Source of the DNA: Isoetes taiwanensis
Lineage: Eukaryota; Streptophyta; Lycopodiopsida; Isoetales; Isoetaceae
Length of the DNA: 64,000 nucleotides
Direction: 5' to 3'
Assembly (NCBI GenBank): GCA_021234155.1
Contig: JAJEKV010000430.1
Location: 62,001-126,000 of the forward strand
A model generated the notes under the pieces. The model had not been told where the DNA came from. It worked only from the letters and a program-made list of their open reading frames with translations, and searched no databases. Below, piece after piece: positions 33,701 to 43,656 of the stretch; within the stretch, counting starts at the first letter, position 1, and each line of letters starts with the position of its first letter. Both the position numbers and the translations under genes were made by a program.

Positions 33701-33869
33701 GAGCTGAATGGTTTCCACGGGGCCAATCGGCGTATGGGACCCAATCAAGGAGCATGACAGACATATTACTGTAGGGCGCTCAGTGTTGATATATGCAATT
33801 TAATAGGGCTATTTTGATCTTGAAATATTTTCCTGTTCTTGCAAAGGATCTCATTTCATTCCTCCATGG

Positions 33870-34820
33870 CTATTTTCCAACTTGCTGAGTTTTTCCATCA
33901 ATTGCTTGTGTATAGCATTTAGGAACCTCTGGTTTTAAGATTGCCATTATGATATTTCTATCTATTTCTTCTTTCTGCAACCTTTTTGATGTCCCTTCAT
34001 TTGTTCTTCCATATTTTGTAATATCCAGCCCCTTAATGCCTTCATGTAACCTTTCAATCTCTAAATTCCTCTTTTTCTTTATCACTTCTTTTTCATTGTT
34101 TTTACTATCACTGCTGTCCTCCTTTTCTTCCTCTTTGTTTGTTTCATCATCTTCACTATCATTAGTATCATCAATTGCCCCTGTATCAATGCTAGTAGAC
34201 TCAACTTTCTTTTGCATATTACTGGTTTTAGCAAACAAATCCAGCCGCTACTCAAGTTTTTTCTATTTCTGTAGAGCAGAAGCTCATTCAATCTAACATC
34301 TCGACTGACTATTATTTTCCTTCCTTCTGGATAATAAATCCTATAACCCTTTGACAACTCATCATATCCGACCATGTAGCCTGTTATAGCTCTGTCATTC
34401 AATTTTGTTCTAACCTCCTTTGGCACATGAGCAAAAGCAATACTTCCAAAAACTTTAAAATATTCATACCTTATTGATGACTTGCTCCAAATCTTTTCTG
34501 GCATATGTCCATCCAAGCTTGAATTAGGTACTTTATTTTGTATGTAGACTGCAGCTCTCACAGCCTCTTCCCATAGAAAATTAGGTAACCCAGATTGTTT
34601 TAGCATTGCCCTTACTGAATCCAAGATGTACCTGTTTTTCCTTTCAGCAATCCCATTTTGTTGAGGAGTGTGACTGCATGTTACTTGTTGTTTGATCCCT
34701 TTTGTCCTGCAATAATGCTTGAACTCATTGTTAACAAATTCACCTCCCCTATCAGACCTTAAACATTTGACCTTTTTCCCTCTGAACCTTTCGACATGCT
34801 TCAAATATTCTGAAGGCTTT
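33870..34820 (-). pseudogene. Copia-2 integrase C-terminus and acidic linker
   Basis: Minus-strand open stretches 34,804-34,082 and 34,238-33,870 overlap in different frames. The first holds the rest of the integrase: SDRGGEFVNNEF (catalytic Asp), TPQQNGIAERKN (catalytic Glu), KVFGSIAFAHVP and GRKIIVSRDVRLNE. The second is a very acidic linker (DDTNDSEDDETNKEEEKED) leading into the first residues of reverse transcriptase (EVPKCYTQAIDG), where the element is cut. A frameshift near 34,240 separates them. Confidence 0.85.
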
Positions 34821-35939
34821 GTAAGCTTGATTTTTAGTCCTTAGGAAGAAGCATTTTGTATGTCTGGAATGATCATCTATAAATGTGATAAAGTATCTTC
34901 TACCTTGCATGCTTTCAATGTTAATTGGTCCACACAAGTCTGAATGTACAGGTTCCAGTAATTCCTTTGCTCTTTCGTGCCTTCTTTTAAAAGGCAATCT
35001 CGAACTTTTTCCAATCATGCAACCATAACAAGTTCCTGATTCTCCTTCTGCTGCACTAATTAGTCCCCTTTTGATCATTTCTTTGATGTTTTCTACATTT
35101 GCATGTCCAAGCCTTTCATGTCCAAGTTTAAGTGTTGGCATTTCAACTGAATTGATGCTTCCAGAAATTATCTTATTATGAAACCCAAAAAGATTTCCAA
35201 CTCGTGTAGCAAGAAACTTAACTTTATTATTTTGAAGCACTTTACAATAGCTTTTGTCAAAAATGAGTTTAAAACTCATGTCAACTAGTTGACTCACTGA
35301 AATTAAGTTCCTTACAATATTTGGAACACAAAGAACATTCTTTAAATTGACCACTTTCCCATAAATAAAAAAGTACAGCAGTCCAGACTCCTCTACTTTC
35401 TCCAGCTTCCCATCTCCCATTTGCACATAAACTGAATTTGTTTTCCTTCTTTCATTGAGAGCACTTGTAGCTTTAACTACTGATCTCTCAGCTCCATTAT
35501 CTATCATAAACATGTCATTAGTTTTGTTGGTATCTTTTTCTGAAACAGAGCATGCAGCATATTTGCTTACCTCAGTATCCGTATCTTCCTCATCATTGTT
35601 TTCTTGAGTAAGGTTTACACTTGCTACCTTTTCATTCCTTCCTTTACATATATTGTCTCTTCCTTTGCTTACAAATTTTCCTTTTCCTCCACTTGATCCT
35701 TTTGGACTTGGACAGTCTGCTGCAACATGGCCATACCCTTCACAATTGAAGCATTTTTTTTGTTTAATCTTAGGACAATTATTTTTGAGATGTCCATATG
35801 CTTTACAAGCATAGCAAGGACCAAGTTTGCTTTTATCGTTCCCAAAACACCCTCTCCCTTTGCCAGCAAACAGTATTTCTGAATTTTCCTCTTCTTCCCC
35901 TTTGATTATCGTTTTCTGCTCTATCTCAGTCCTTATCAT
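34752..35939 (-). CDS. Copia-2 nucleocapsid, protease and integrase N-terminal half
   Basis: Open for 395 codons. In order: two zinc knuckles (CYACKAYGHLKNNC and CFNCEGYGHVAADC); the protease segment FMIDNGAERSV; GAG_pre-integrase (LGHERLGHANVENI, CYGCMIGKSSRLPF); then the integrase core with VHSDLCGPINI (first Asp) and FITFIDDHSRH. The protease active site reads Asp-Asn-Gly where copia proteases normally have Asp-Ser-Gly or Asp-Thr-Gly, which would be expected to weaken it. The frame is broken near 34,790, before the second catalytic Asp, and near 35,945 on the gag side. The apparent Met is internal to the polyprotein. Confidence 0.9.
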   Translation of the reverse strand: MIRTEIEQKTIIKGEEEENSEILFAGKGRGCFGNDKSKLGPCYACKAYGHLKNNCPKIKQKKCFNCEGYGHVAADCPSPKGSSGGKGKFVSKGRDNICKGRNEKVASVNLTQENNDEEDTDTEVSKYAACSVSEKDTNKTNDMFMIDNGAERSVVKATSALNERRKTNSVYVQMGDGKLEKVEESGLLYFFIYGKVVNLKNVLCVPNIVRNLISVSQLVDMSFKLIFDKSYCKVLQNNKVKFLATRVGNLFGFHNKIISGSINSVEMPTLKLGHERLGHANVENIKEMIKRGLISAAEGESGTCYGCMIGKSSRLPFKRRHERAKELLEPVHSDLCGPINIESMQGRRYFITFIDDHSRHTKCFFLRTKNQAYKAFRIFEACRKVQREKGQMFKV

Positions 35940-35951
35940 TAGTTCAGCCTT

Positions 35952-36526
35952 TTACCTATTTCTAGCCACACTCCTAACTAGAGTAGAGAGTTGTTCATAT
36001 TCTGAAAATGCTCTAGATAAGGACAACACATGGAAATCTTTTGTAATAGGCACTCCTGCTGCCTCCAAGTCAGCAACAATGTTATCATATTTTTTAAAAA
36101 ACTGAGCAAGATTATCATCATCCTTAAATTTTAGTTTTCTCAGATGCCTATCAAGCATTTCAATTTGGGAGGAATTTTTAACCTCATAATGTTTAAGCAA
36201 GAAGTCCCACATTTCTTTTTGGCGTCTTGTTTTTAAGCAAAACAAAAATACTAGAGCTCAACTTACTTGCAATTATACCGCCGGCTGTGACATCTCTTTG
36301 AGTTGCTTCCACTTGAACCAGCATTAATAGATTCTTCACTAGAAGCACTTCTACCTTCAGCATTTGTACTGCTTTCACCTGTTCCAGTACTGTCTCCTTC
36401 AATTAAATCCCACAAGTCTTCTGCCTGAAGCACATCTTTCATCCTTTCTTTCCAAGCCTGAAATCCAGCTTCCCCTTGGAACATATCTACTCCACTGAGC
36501 AAAGAAGAACCAAGCCTAGTTGCCAT
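35952..36526 (-). pseudogene. Copia-2 gag, frameshifted
   Basis: Gag starts at the ATG at 36,526 (MATRLGSSLLSGVDMFQGEA), 4 bases after the PBS, and matches the start of Copia-1 gag in sequence and placement. It continues with FQAWKERMKDVLQAEDLWDL. The frame breaks near 36,265 and resumes at 36,245-35,952 with KEMWDFLLKHYEVKNSSQIE and FKKYDNIVADLEAAGVPI, the equivalents of Copia-1 PKEMWDYLIKHYEQKSSSQI and DSVIADLEGAG. A stop near 35,950 separates it from the zinc-knuckle region. Confidence 0.88.
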
Positions 36527-36530
36527 GTTA

Positions 36531-36543
36531 GCTCTGATACCAA
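36531..36543 (-). other. Copia-2 primer-binding site, initiator tRNA-Met type
   Basis: On the minus strand TTGGTATCAGAGC directly follows the LTR end (...CTTTCTTCACA), identical to the Copia-1 PBS. Confidence 0.92.
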
Positions 36544-37139
36544 TGTGAAGAAAGTTTAAAGATCCAGAGCAACAAAAACAGCCACAAAGATCCACAGATC
36601 ATAGGCAACTGACTTGAATGCAAAAGTTAACAAACTTTTATCACAAGCACAAGGTCAACCTATGTTAAGCATTACCACTATCAATGAATACCATTATTCA
36701 TTATAGTAATCACTTCTCTTATTGTTTCGATCGAATATATTTCACAGCAATAGACAATGCAAATTCCGGCTTCATTGTCATTGACAATACCATCCGATAG
36801 TCACCACTGAATACTTCTTATCTATTTATCTATAGATCTGAACCGATAGCCAAGGTTCTGGACCTTCCAAAGTAGCAGCCATGCTGCGAGCTTGACTGCT
36901 ATTCGACCGACATCCCTTTCTTATTTTGGTCAACCAAACCTTAGGATATACATATGCATACAATTTTGGCATTTTTAACCATTGGTTAAGCCATTGGTTA
37001 TTTAACCTTGTGACAATGTCTTCCCCTTATAACCCTAGTGAATATTTCATTTATTCTAGGGTCTTCATGTAGTGTTGCCACATATCCCAGTGCATGAACA
37101 TATGATCATATCTATGTGGTAACGTGATCATTTCTCACA
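36544..37139 (-). repeat. Copia-2 5' LTR (596 bp), the only LTR left
   Basis: Minus-strand ends are TGTGAGAAATG and CTTTCTTCACA, with the PBS on one side and array left-arm sequence (CATCTTCTAA..CAAACATAG, as at 29,988) on the other. No second LTR is present. Confidence 0.85.
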
Positions 37140-37385
37140 TCATCTTCTAAAATCCGCAAACATAGATTCCTTCACTTTGAAAGTAAATCAAACCTCATTA
37201 TATAGCTCAAACATTAGAGAATGGGATCGAACAATGCAGGAGGGTGGCCTCAATCTTAAGAACATATGGTTGTATAGTTGCGTGTAATAGACACATTTAG
37301 CTACACGAAATAAAAAACAGCAATTGAACAAATATTTTACCATTCATATACCAATCTCCTTTCAATTGCAAATGGGACACAATGG
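37140..37385. repeat. Third array unit, left-arm fragment
   Basis: Matches 29,988-30,235 (AACATAGATTCCTTCACTTT, TACCATTCATATACCAATCT) with more differences than between dimers 1 and 2. Similarity stops near 37,385, so the array ends or is rearranged here. The following 37,390-37,860 has a direct repeat of GTCTGCTCCATGACTTGTGG (37,407 and 37,430) and no gene. Confidence 0.8.
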
Positions 37386-37867
37386 TCAATTGCTAATGCA
37401 GTCTGCTCCATGACTTGTGGGATTTCAGTCTGCTCCATGACTTGTGGGACTTGTGACTTTCATCGCTTAAGACCTGATCCTCGCTCCACCTTCAACTATG
37501 CAAAATGATGTTTTGATTATGAATTTTCCACAACGAACCCTGACATATCGTTGAGTCAGTGATTGATTGAAATAAAATTACAAGCACGAAATACATTGAT
37601 AAGCAAGAAGTATACTTGATCAAGCGACAACTGAAAGAGCTCCCAGCCCGATTTTGAAGCAAATGATGATCCAAATATGTGAACCTGTCGATTCCAGTCC
37701 CATTGCTGCGAAGATATCCATGATAAAGATATACTTGAAAATCAGAACCTAATCAAGAATGAATGGGTTTGTGAGCTCACGACCAATGCATAAAAAAATG
37801 GAAGTATTTACAGAGAAAACCTAGCATTTCTGGGTCATATATTCAACTCTAAAAAATTGATGCACAT

Positions 37868-37933
37868 ACTTTTGGCCCTGGTAGGCTTTGGAGTGTACAT
37901 GCCATTGGTACTATCCGCTAAACAACAAAGTGG
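37868..37933 (+). pseudogene. Family 2 fragment, inverted (plus strand)
   Basis: The plus strand encodes LALVGFGVYMPLVLSAKQQS, matching LSALVGFGVYMPLVLYAKQE of the minus-strand family-2 gene at 44,060-44,140. It abuts, head to head, the minus-strand fragment starting at about 37,930, so an inversion or a reversed insertion occurred here. Confidence 0.75.
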
Positions 37934-38267
37934 CACATCTTTATTACTTACAGGCTGAGCAAAAGAACTTATACATGCAATGACTTAAAAAGGAATCAAA
38001 TCAAATGATAGAATACATTTACTAGGATAATACATAATCCTTTCTAATCTACTTATCACATCGTGTTTTTCTTGTTTCACGCACAAGTATTTGTGGTGTG
38101 AACACAAGCACCATGAAATTTTCAATACAAGCTAGTCACTGGGGGAGCAAGAAGAGAGCATTAATGTTTTTGGTAAGGTTCTGTGCAGGCACTACAGTGA
38201 TAGCCAATCATCAACCATCTTGCTCACAAGCTTACTCATGACTTCATACTTGTATGATCGCACTACA
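37934..38267 (-). pseudogene. Family 2 C-terminal fragment (copy 3)
   Basis: Minus-strand sequence matching the 3' part of the family-2 gene and its 3' flank. 38,150-38,267 encodes the C-terminal block (roughly RSYKYEVMSKLVSK, ITVVPAQNLTKN) with small changes around SSMADALA. 37,934-38,149 is the 3' flank, nearly identical to 47,340-47,520. Similarity ends at CACTACAATG, and unrelated sequence follows. It contains no start and is dead. Confidence 0.8.
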
Positions 38268-40063
38268 ATGCATTAGAGGCCAACTGAGATCTCGTTTTGT
38301 CCTCCTAAGAGAAATGCCACATCACATTAGGACTTTTTCCATGTCATCATTTTTCATATATTTATTTGAAAATACAACCCAACAACCCCACTCAACAACC
38401 TTACCAACCCATAAAACAAATGCACCTAACATGCTCGTGAAACTTGAATTTAAACTTGGTTATGAAATACATGCACCTAACGCGATCGGGGAAGAGACAT
38501 GGTCACAAAATTTGAGTTTTGGTCTTGAAGAATTATTTTGTAAAGACATGAAAATATAATGTGTATTTGGTGGGACATGATCTCGAAGCGCCAAATGGAT
38601 CCTCCACGAAATCCGTTGTTTTGGCTCGAAACACCTTATCCGAAATTAGAAATTTATTTCAAAGAATGGCGCTATCTCGTTCCCTCCATGGTAAATTCAA
38701 GATTCAATTCCTTGAAAGGGGATTTTCGTGGAGCTCTTCTAAACCAGATATTAATGGCAGATATTCGGGTGTGTTTGCCATCTAAAGAGTATGGCCCAAG
38801 CTGGTCCAGAAGACAAGGTGGATTGAAGCCCAAATTAGATGAGAACCTTTTGAGAATTTCATGGGTGCAAAGCATTCAGATATATGGGCAAGAGGACATA
38901 TTTATCCAAGAGATCAGGTCTTGTAAAATTTATGTGTGAAGGAAAAGCAGGCTTGTTAGGATATTGCGAGAACATGAAGATGTACATACAACAATTGTGT
39001 TGTCGATTGCAAGACACAAACAGAATTATTAACGAAAGTGAGCAGCAAATGAACATAGTGGCACAAGAGAAAAAACAATTGGAAGCCAAGATAGAATTTC
39101 TAGAGAAGGAAATTCTACATATGCACCAAGATGGTTTATTGAAGAATTTTGTAATGGGGCAAACTAACAAAAGGCGAAAACCTTATCAAGCAAGTGCAAC
39201 ATAGCTCGAGTCGAGTAAAGATCTTGGAGAAAAGGCTACAAAGATTGAAGAAAACACCTCTAGGTCCAAGAGAGAGGAACAAGAAAACAAAACCACTTGA
39301 GTCGTTGAAACCCGGGTTGTGGTAGCGGCAAGAAGAAGAATTTATGCTATGAAAAGAGTGCTTAACACAAAGAAAAAATAAGAAGGGAGTGAGAACCAAT
39401 ATAGGGGCAGCTTTGAAAACTATTGCAACAAGGGAAGAAGTTCTCTCCATGTTGAATGATCCAACAAATATTTCCTTCGAAAAAGTGTCATGGAAATGGT
39501 TCTAAAAAAGTTTACGCTAAGATTGATCGGAGGAGGTCCAAGCTAATTGCGATACATCAGGTATTAGTAGATTTGGGTATAGAGCTTTGTTTAGGGCGTT
39601 CAAGATGCACTAAAATCTATGGGAACAAAAAGGTGGTTGTGTGCGTCCCCTTTGCTGTGGAGTGTATGAGAAGGCGAAGAAATGTGGCCGATTAATAATA
39701 TACTAGGTGGAATGCATTCAATTGAATCGAATTACTCAATAATCGAACAAAAAAGCTCGACAATGAATGTGATATCATCGGCTTAAACCAAAACAACAAT
39801 GCGGTTTGACATGGGCGCTTTCTTGAAATTCATGGTATTCTTTTTTATCGGTATGCGACACAACCAATCTCTTTGGAGCTTTTTTACATCTTCATATCTA
39901 GGCTAACTTTTATATTAGTGTAGTAAGACTTGTAGTGTTAGATGTATGGCTTTTCTTTGCATGGCGAGATGTATGGCTAAAATCTTGGCGAGAATGCTTT
40001 GCTAGGTGAGAATGCTGGTGAATGTTAATTGCAGGTCTGTTTGAGACGATGAGTCGAGTGCGG

Positions 40064-40107
40064 CAATAGGTGTTGCTAAGATGCAAAGTTCCCTTGCCAT
40101 TGTAAGT
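40064..40107 (+). repeat. Copy of a 44-bp exon-like segment (second copy at 42,994)
   Basis: ATAGGTGTTGCTAAGATGCA, then CCCTTGCCATTGTAAGT, occurs here and at 42,994-43,037 with one mismatch. In the second copy it can be read as the end of an exon followed by a GTAAGT donor. Confidence 0.75.
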
Positions 40108-40828
40108 CCATCGGCTTGGTTGATGAGGTGGAGTGTTAAGTCGCTTTAGGCACGAATTTGGAACTTAAAAGTGGCATAAGATGGTGTGTGCATATAGTAG
40201 ATAATTGTGAGAAAGGTTTGGATGGGTATACAATTGCTAAGCGATAAGTTCTTATTATTTTATGGTAAAATGTAAGAGATAAAAGAGGTTAGTTGTGCAT
40301 TTATTTTTTACGGGTGATTAAGAATTCCTTAAAAGGCGAGTAATCTAGTTATGATTAGGGCTTTTAGGAGAATTTGTGTGAGGCAAAGTTTTTGCATGCT
40401 TAATAGGGCTTTAGTTTAGGGCTTGATTGTGGCTATATAGTGCTTATATTTTTCCTTAAGAAGAAGGGTGTGTTTGCGGGCTGTACCTTGATGAGGATAT
40501 TTGCACCTTAGCGGGATATTGTGGGATGTGCAAATTGCAGAATGTTAAGATTGTTTGTAGGTTGATTTTAGGTTAGAGGTGCTTTATAGTTCTTTGCATC
40601 TTGAAGTTTGAGGATGCCAAGGTGTTGCACATGGTGTTGTTCAGGTGGGATTAGATTGTGAAATTTGTGTTTGTGCCATTAATGATAGGTGCGTTTAGTG
40701 CAAAATGTTTGGCTAGGTGGCTTCAATCTTTGTGCTTTCCCTTTGTTTAATGGTTGTAAGGTGTTGATTTTGTACATTTAAGTTCTTGTTTTAGTTTCAT
40801 ATGGGTTAGGTGCTATCACAAAAGGCGG

Positions 40829-40962
40829 ATACGTGCATAGCCAAAACACACGTGCATAGCCAAAACGTTTATTCTTTAATGGTTAGGATGTTTTAATTCA
40901 TAGATCACAGCACCGTTTATTCTTAAATGGTTAGGATGTTTTAATTCATAGATCACAGCACC
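40829..40962. repeat. Two adjacent tandem duplications
   Basis: CGTGCATAGCCAAAAC is duplicated at 40,832 and 40,850. Immediately after, a unit of about 51 bp (CGTTTATTCTT... to ...GATCACAGCAC) is duplicated almost exactly (40,866 and 40,913). Confidence 0.85.
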
Positions 40963-42964
40963 TGCATCACAATTTAGCCATCGGTTGTCTTTGGTTTTTC
41001 CATCCAGGTTGTCTATGTTATATTAGAAATGTCATTATGTTGGTCTTGTTTATCCTATTGGCATAATTGCATCAAATATTGACATGTTGCATTAAATGTT
41101 GAATCCGGTTTATGAGGCAGACGTGCAGGGGAAGTTGGAAGTATGTCTCAAGCTTGACGAAATGGAATTGACAAGTAAACATAAGTTTGAGAGAGTGTCA
41201 TTGGTTTTAATGAATTAATCTCTTCGCTAAGATTATTTTGAAAAAGGGCAAGTTAAGAAATCAAAGAGGATCCTCGTTGGTTTTAAATGCGATCGAGGAA
41301 GAACATACGTGGTGGCTTGGGATGTTTCAAGTGAAAAAAGAGAATTACACGGTATTAAAATAGGTGTTTGACCAAACAGAATTGCCGAGACTTATTGGAT
41401 TATACGAGTCAGGAGAGCTACTCAAGGTAGATGGCCATGGCTCTTTTAAAGTTAAGTTTCACTTGGCATTAGACCTCAAAAGTGAGAAGGCAATGGATAA
41501 TGTAAAGTCAACAGGGGCGCAAACTTCGAGAAATTGCATTTACTGCATGTATACCTTGAAGGAGAAAAAAAAAAGCAAGAGCACCTTGTGTTGTAATCAG
41601 GACATGCCACCAAATAGAGATAAAAAGGATAAAACATTTGGCCTTAATTTTGCCAATTCCTCTTAATAGAGTGCATTTACGCACACTTCATGCAATGGTT
41701 AGGATAGTGGAAAAAAATGATTCAACATAGTTGTTGCTTTGTTTGGAACATAAAAGGCGAGGGGGGGAAAAGAAGGGATATCAAGAGTGGAAAAATTGTT
41801 GTCGGAGGTGGGTTACATGGTGGTTGTGTGAAGCTTGAGAAGGATTTGAAGAAATCGAAGAAAAAAGCTCGGTGCACTGCCAAAGTCTCCTTGGGTGGTG
41901 AAGGCCGGACACTTCCCGAAAAACATGGATTCTAAGCGAAAAGGAGTTTTTTGAGTTTGGAGCGAAACTTGTCCAAGGCGAGAAAGATAGAATGACGGGG
42001 GGCAATGTCTCTGTAAAAGAAATTAGATGCTTGGAATGCATTTTCGAACTTAATGCTTTTCTGCGAGGCCCATTACTTGAGACCATAGGATGCCATCACA
42101 TTCAAAGATGTGGTCACAAAATTACAAAAGCTTATATAGCAGTTTGGGGGAAACCGAGATTCGCATTACGTCCACATATTGCATCTGCATGGACCTTGGT
42201 TTGCAAAAACATACGAAAGCCTTGCAATCTGGAATACACAAGGTATGGAGCGCATAAACAGGCCAAGATGGCCTTTCATAGAGCAACCCAAAGGGGTGGA
42301 AGTACACCAATGTCCAAACCATTGTATCAATTAAGTCACTGGTTTTATAGAAGACTGGTCGCTAGACATGAAAGAAATACTAGACGAAGAGCAAATCCGA
42401 GTGTAGACATTGCTTTAGTAGAACTATCAAGAAAAAGGAAGAGGGAAGCATGGATGAAATCTATAGCTAATGCAATCACAACGAGCTTGGAGAGAAAGTA
42501 GACAACGTATTGGAAGTAGTTGGAAGTAGGTTTCTTATTGACAACAAATCCTATTGTGAGTATGTGGCACTTGCTAATTGAGTTACATCATATTGCTATA
42601 AATTCTTATTTCTTATGTTTGACATAATTAATATGCTGATATAGTTAATATGCTTTTTGTTGGATGATAGGTGCAGATGGTTTCAGACATTGTTAAAATT
42701 GCTGTCAGGTTTGTTGCTAGGGTGTTTTTTTATTGCTAGGGTTAGGTTGGTTAAGTCGATAGCTTACTAGTTAAGCCTACTGTTGCAAGTTTACTGTTGA
42801 GGTTGGGTCCTGGTTGGTGCAATAGAGAGGGTATTTCATGTGTTCTAATCAAGCTTTATTGCATTATTGTTCCCGTTCCTTCTAGCATTTTCATGGGATG
42901 ATGCAAATGGTCATTGTTCTACAGGAAATAATGCGAAGGTTCTTCTACTGAAGATCATGTGATC

Positions 42965-43548
42965 ATGTGATGAGGCAGTAGATCAGGGTCTGGCCATAGG
43001 TGTTGCTAAGATGCAAAGTGCCCTTGCCATTGTAAGTTGGTCACTTGCAGGCCTTAACATTTTGCAGTTACATGCATTCCCATCCTGTGTGTATACTAGA
43101 TACAAGCGTATAATCCAGTATGCCAACTTGCCAGCCAAGTCATTAGTATTACCTAGTTTGCTATTCTTCAGTATTCTAATTTTGCAATGCACAAGAAATT
43201 ATGGCTGATAGAACAGACCTAGATGACTTGTTAGCTATGGAGTTTAAGATAGGGGTGTCTGCGAAATGATGGTGAAAAACAGAACGTTTTTGCTTGAAAA
43301 ACTTAACGGGGAAAAGAGGAAAGATATCTTGTCATTCTTCCTTCCCACGATTGGTCGACTTCGAGTGAGTCTTATCTGCCACCTAGGGTGGCTAGGCAGA
43401 GTGCAGAATCTAGTTGCAAAATTATTGAAAATCTTGTTGATGATTCTGTTAGCATGATTGGATGTACTCCTGGGGAGACTTCTGTCTCAAAGGCTGAAAA
43501 ACCAGGAAGTTTTTTCAAAGCAAGTGAAGTGATGCAAGGTCGTATCCT
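42965..43548 (+). pseudogene. Exon-like plus-strand fragments, unknown gene
   Basis: First fragment: 42,968-43,032 reads DEAVDQGLAIGVAKMQSALA and ends at a good splice donor (ATTGTAAGT). Second fragment: about 43,345-43,545 reads SYLPPRVARQSAESSCKIIE and SVSMIGCTPGETSVSKAEKP, with GSFFKASEVMQG after that. The codon use and the donor look like real plant exons, but I do not recognise the protein and cannot define other exons. The family-2 gene lies directly downstream on the opposite strand. Between 42,502 and 42,960 I see no gene. Confidence 0.35.
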
Positions 43549-43656
43549 ATATTAAAAGTAAGATACATTTATAATGTTTATTTATACATGAATTTAGTCC
43601 ATGGTTACTAAATCATGTGATATCTGCTTGGTGCAGAGTACATAATGGGTCCACGG

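Larger units (their letters stand above)
29850..33826. repeat. Tandem array, dimer unit 2 (about 3.98 kb)
   Basis: Left arm 29,850-30,640, core with copy C to 31,850, right arm 31,850-32,665, core with copy D to 33,690, tail to 33,826. It carries the empty sites of all three insertions found in dimer 1. The tail is cut by the truncated Copia-2. Confidence 0.85.
33827..37139 (-). mobile_element. Copia-2: Ty1/copia element, 3' half deleted
   Basis: Read on the minus strand: 5' LTR (37,139-36,544), PBS, gag, protease, integrase, then an abrupt end at 33,827 at the very start of reverse transcriptase (YTQAIDG..., MRSFARTGKY). Reverse transcriptase, RNase H and the 3' LTR are missing. On the array side about 130 bp of the next left arm are also gone. 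A shared AAATATTT at the junction suggests one deletion through short homology. It is related to Copia-1 but a different family, with an unrelated LTR. Confidence 0.9.
38254..42501 (+). pseudogene. Decayed plus-strand gene region, transposase-like in part
   Basis: Several coding-like stretches lie on the plus strand in changing frames. 38,884-39,204 has a coiled-coil-like segment (INESEQQMNIVAQEKKQLEA, KIEFLEKEI). 41,232-41,666 reads GQVKKSKRILVGFKCDRGRT, YVVAWDVSSEK, LIGLYESGELLKVDGHGS, HLALDLKSEKAMDNVKSTGA and RNCIYC. The combination of an acidic DLK segment with a nearby CxxC pair resembles RNase H-fold transposase-like proteins with a zinc insert, from memory and with low certainty. 41,992-42,501 encodes 169 mostly basic residues (RHERNTRRRANPSV, LSRKRKREAW). 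I cannot name the family or show that all parts belong to one gene. Confidence 0.35.

Noticed and set aside
36544-37139. Copia-2 LTR as a solo LTR
   Set aside because: PBS and gag follow it directly in the right orientation, so it is the 5' LTR of a truncated element.
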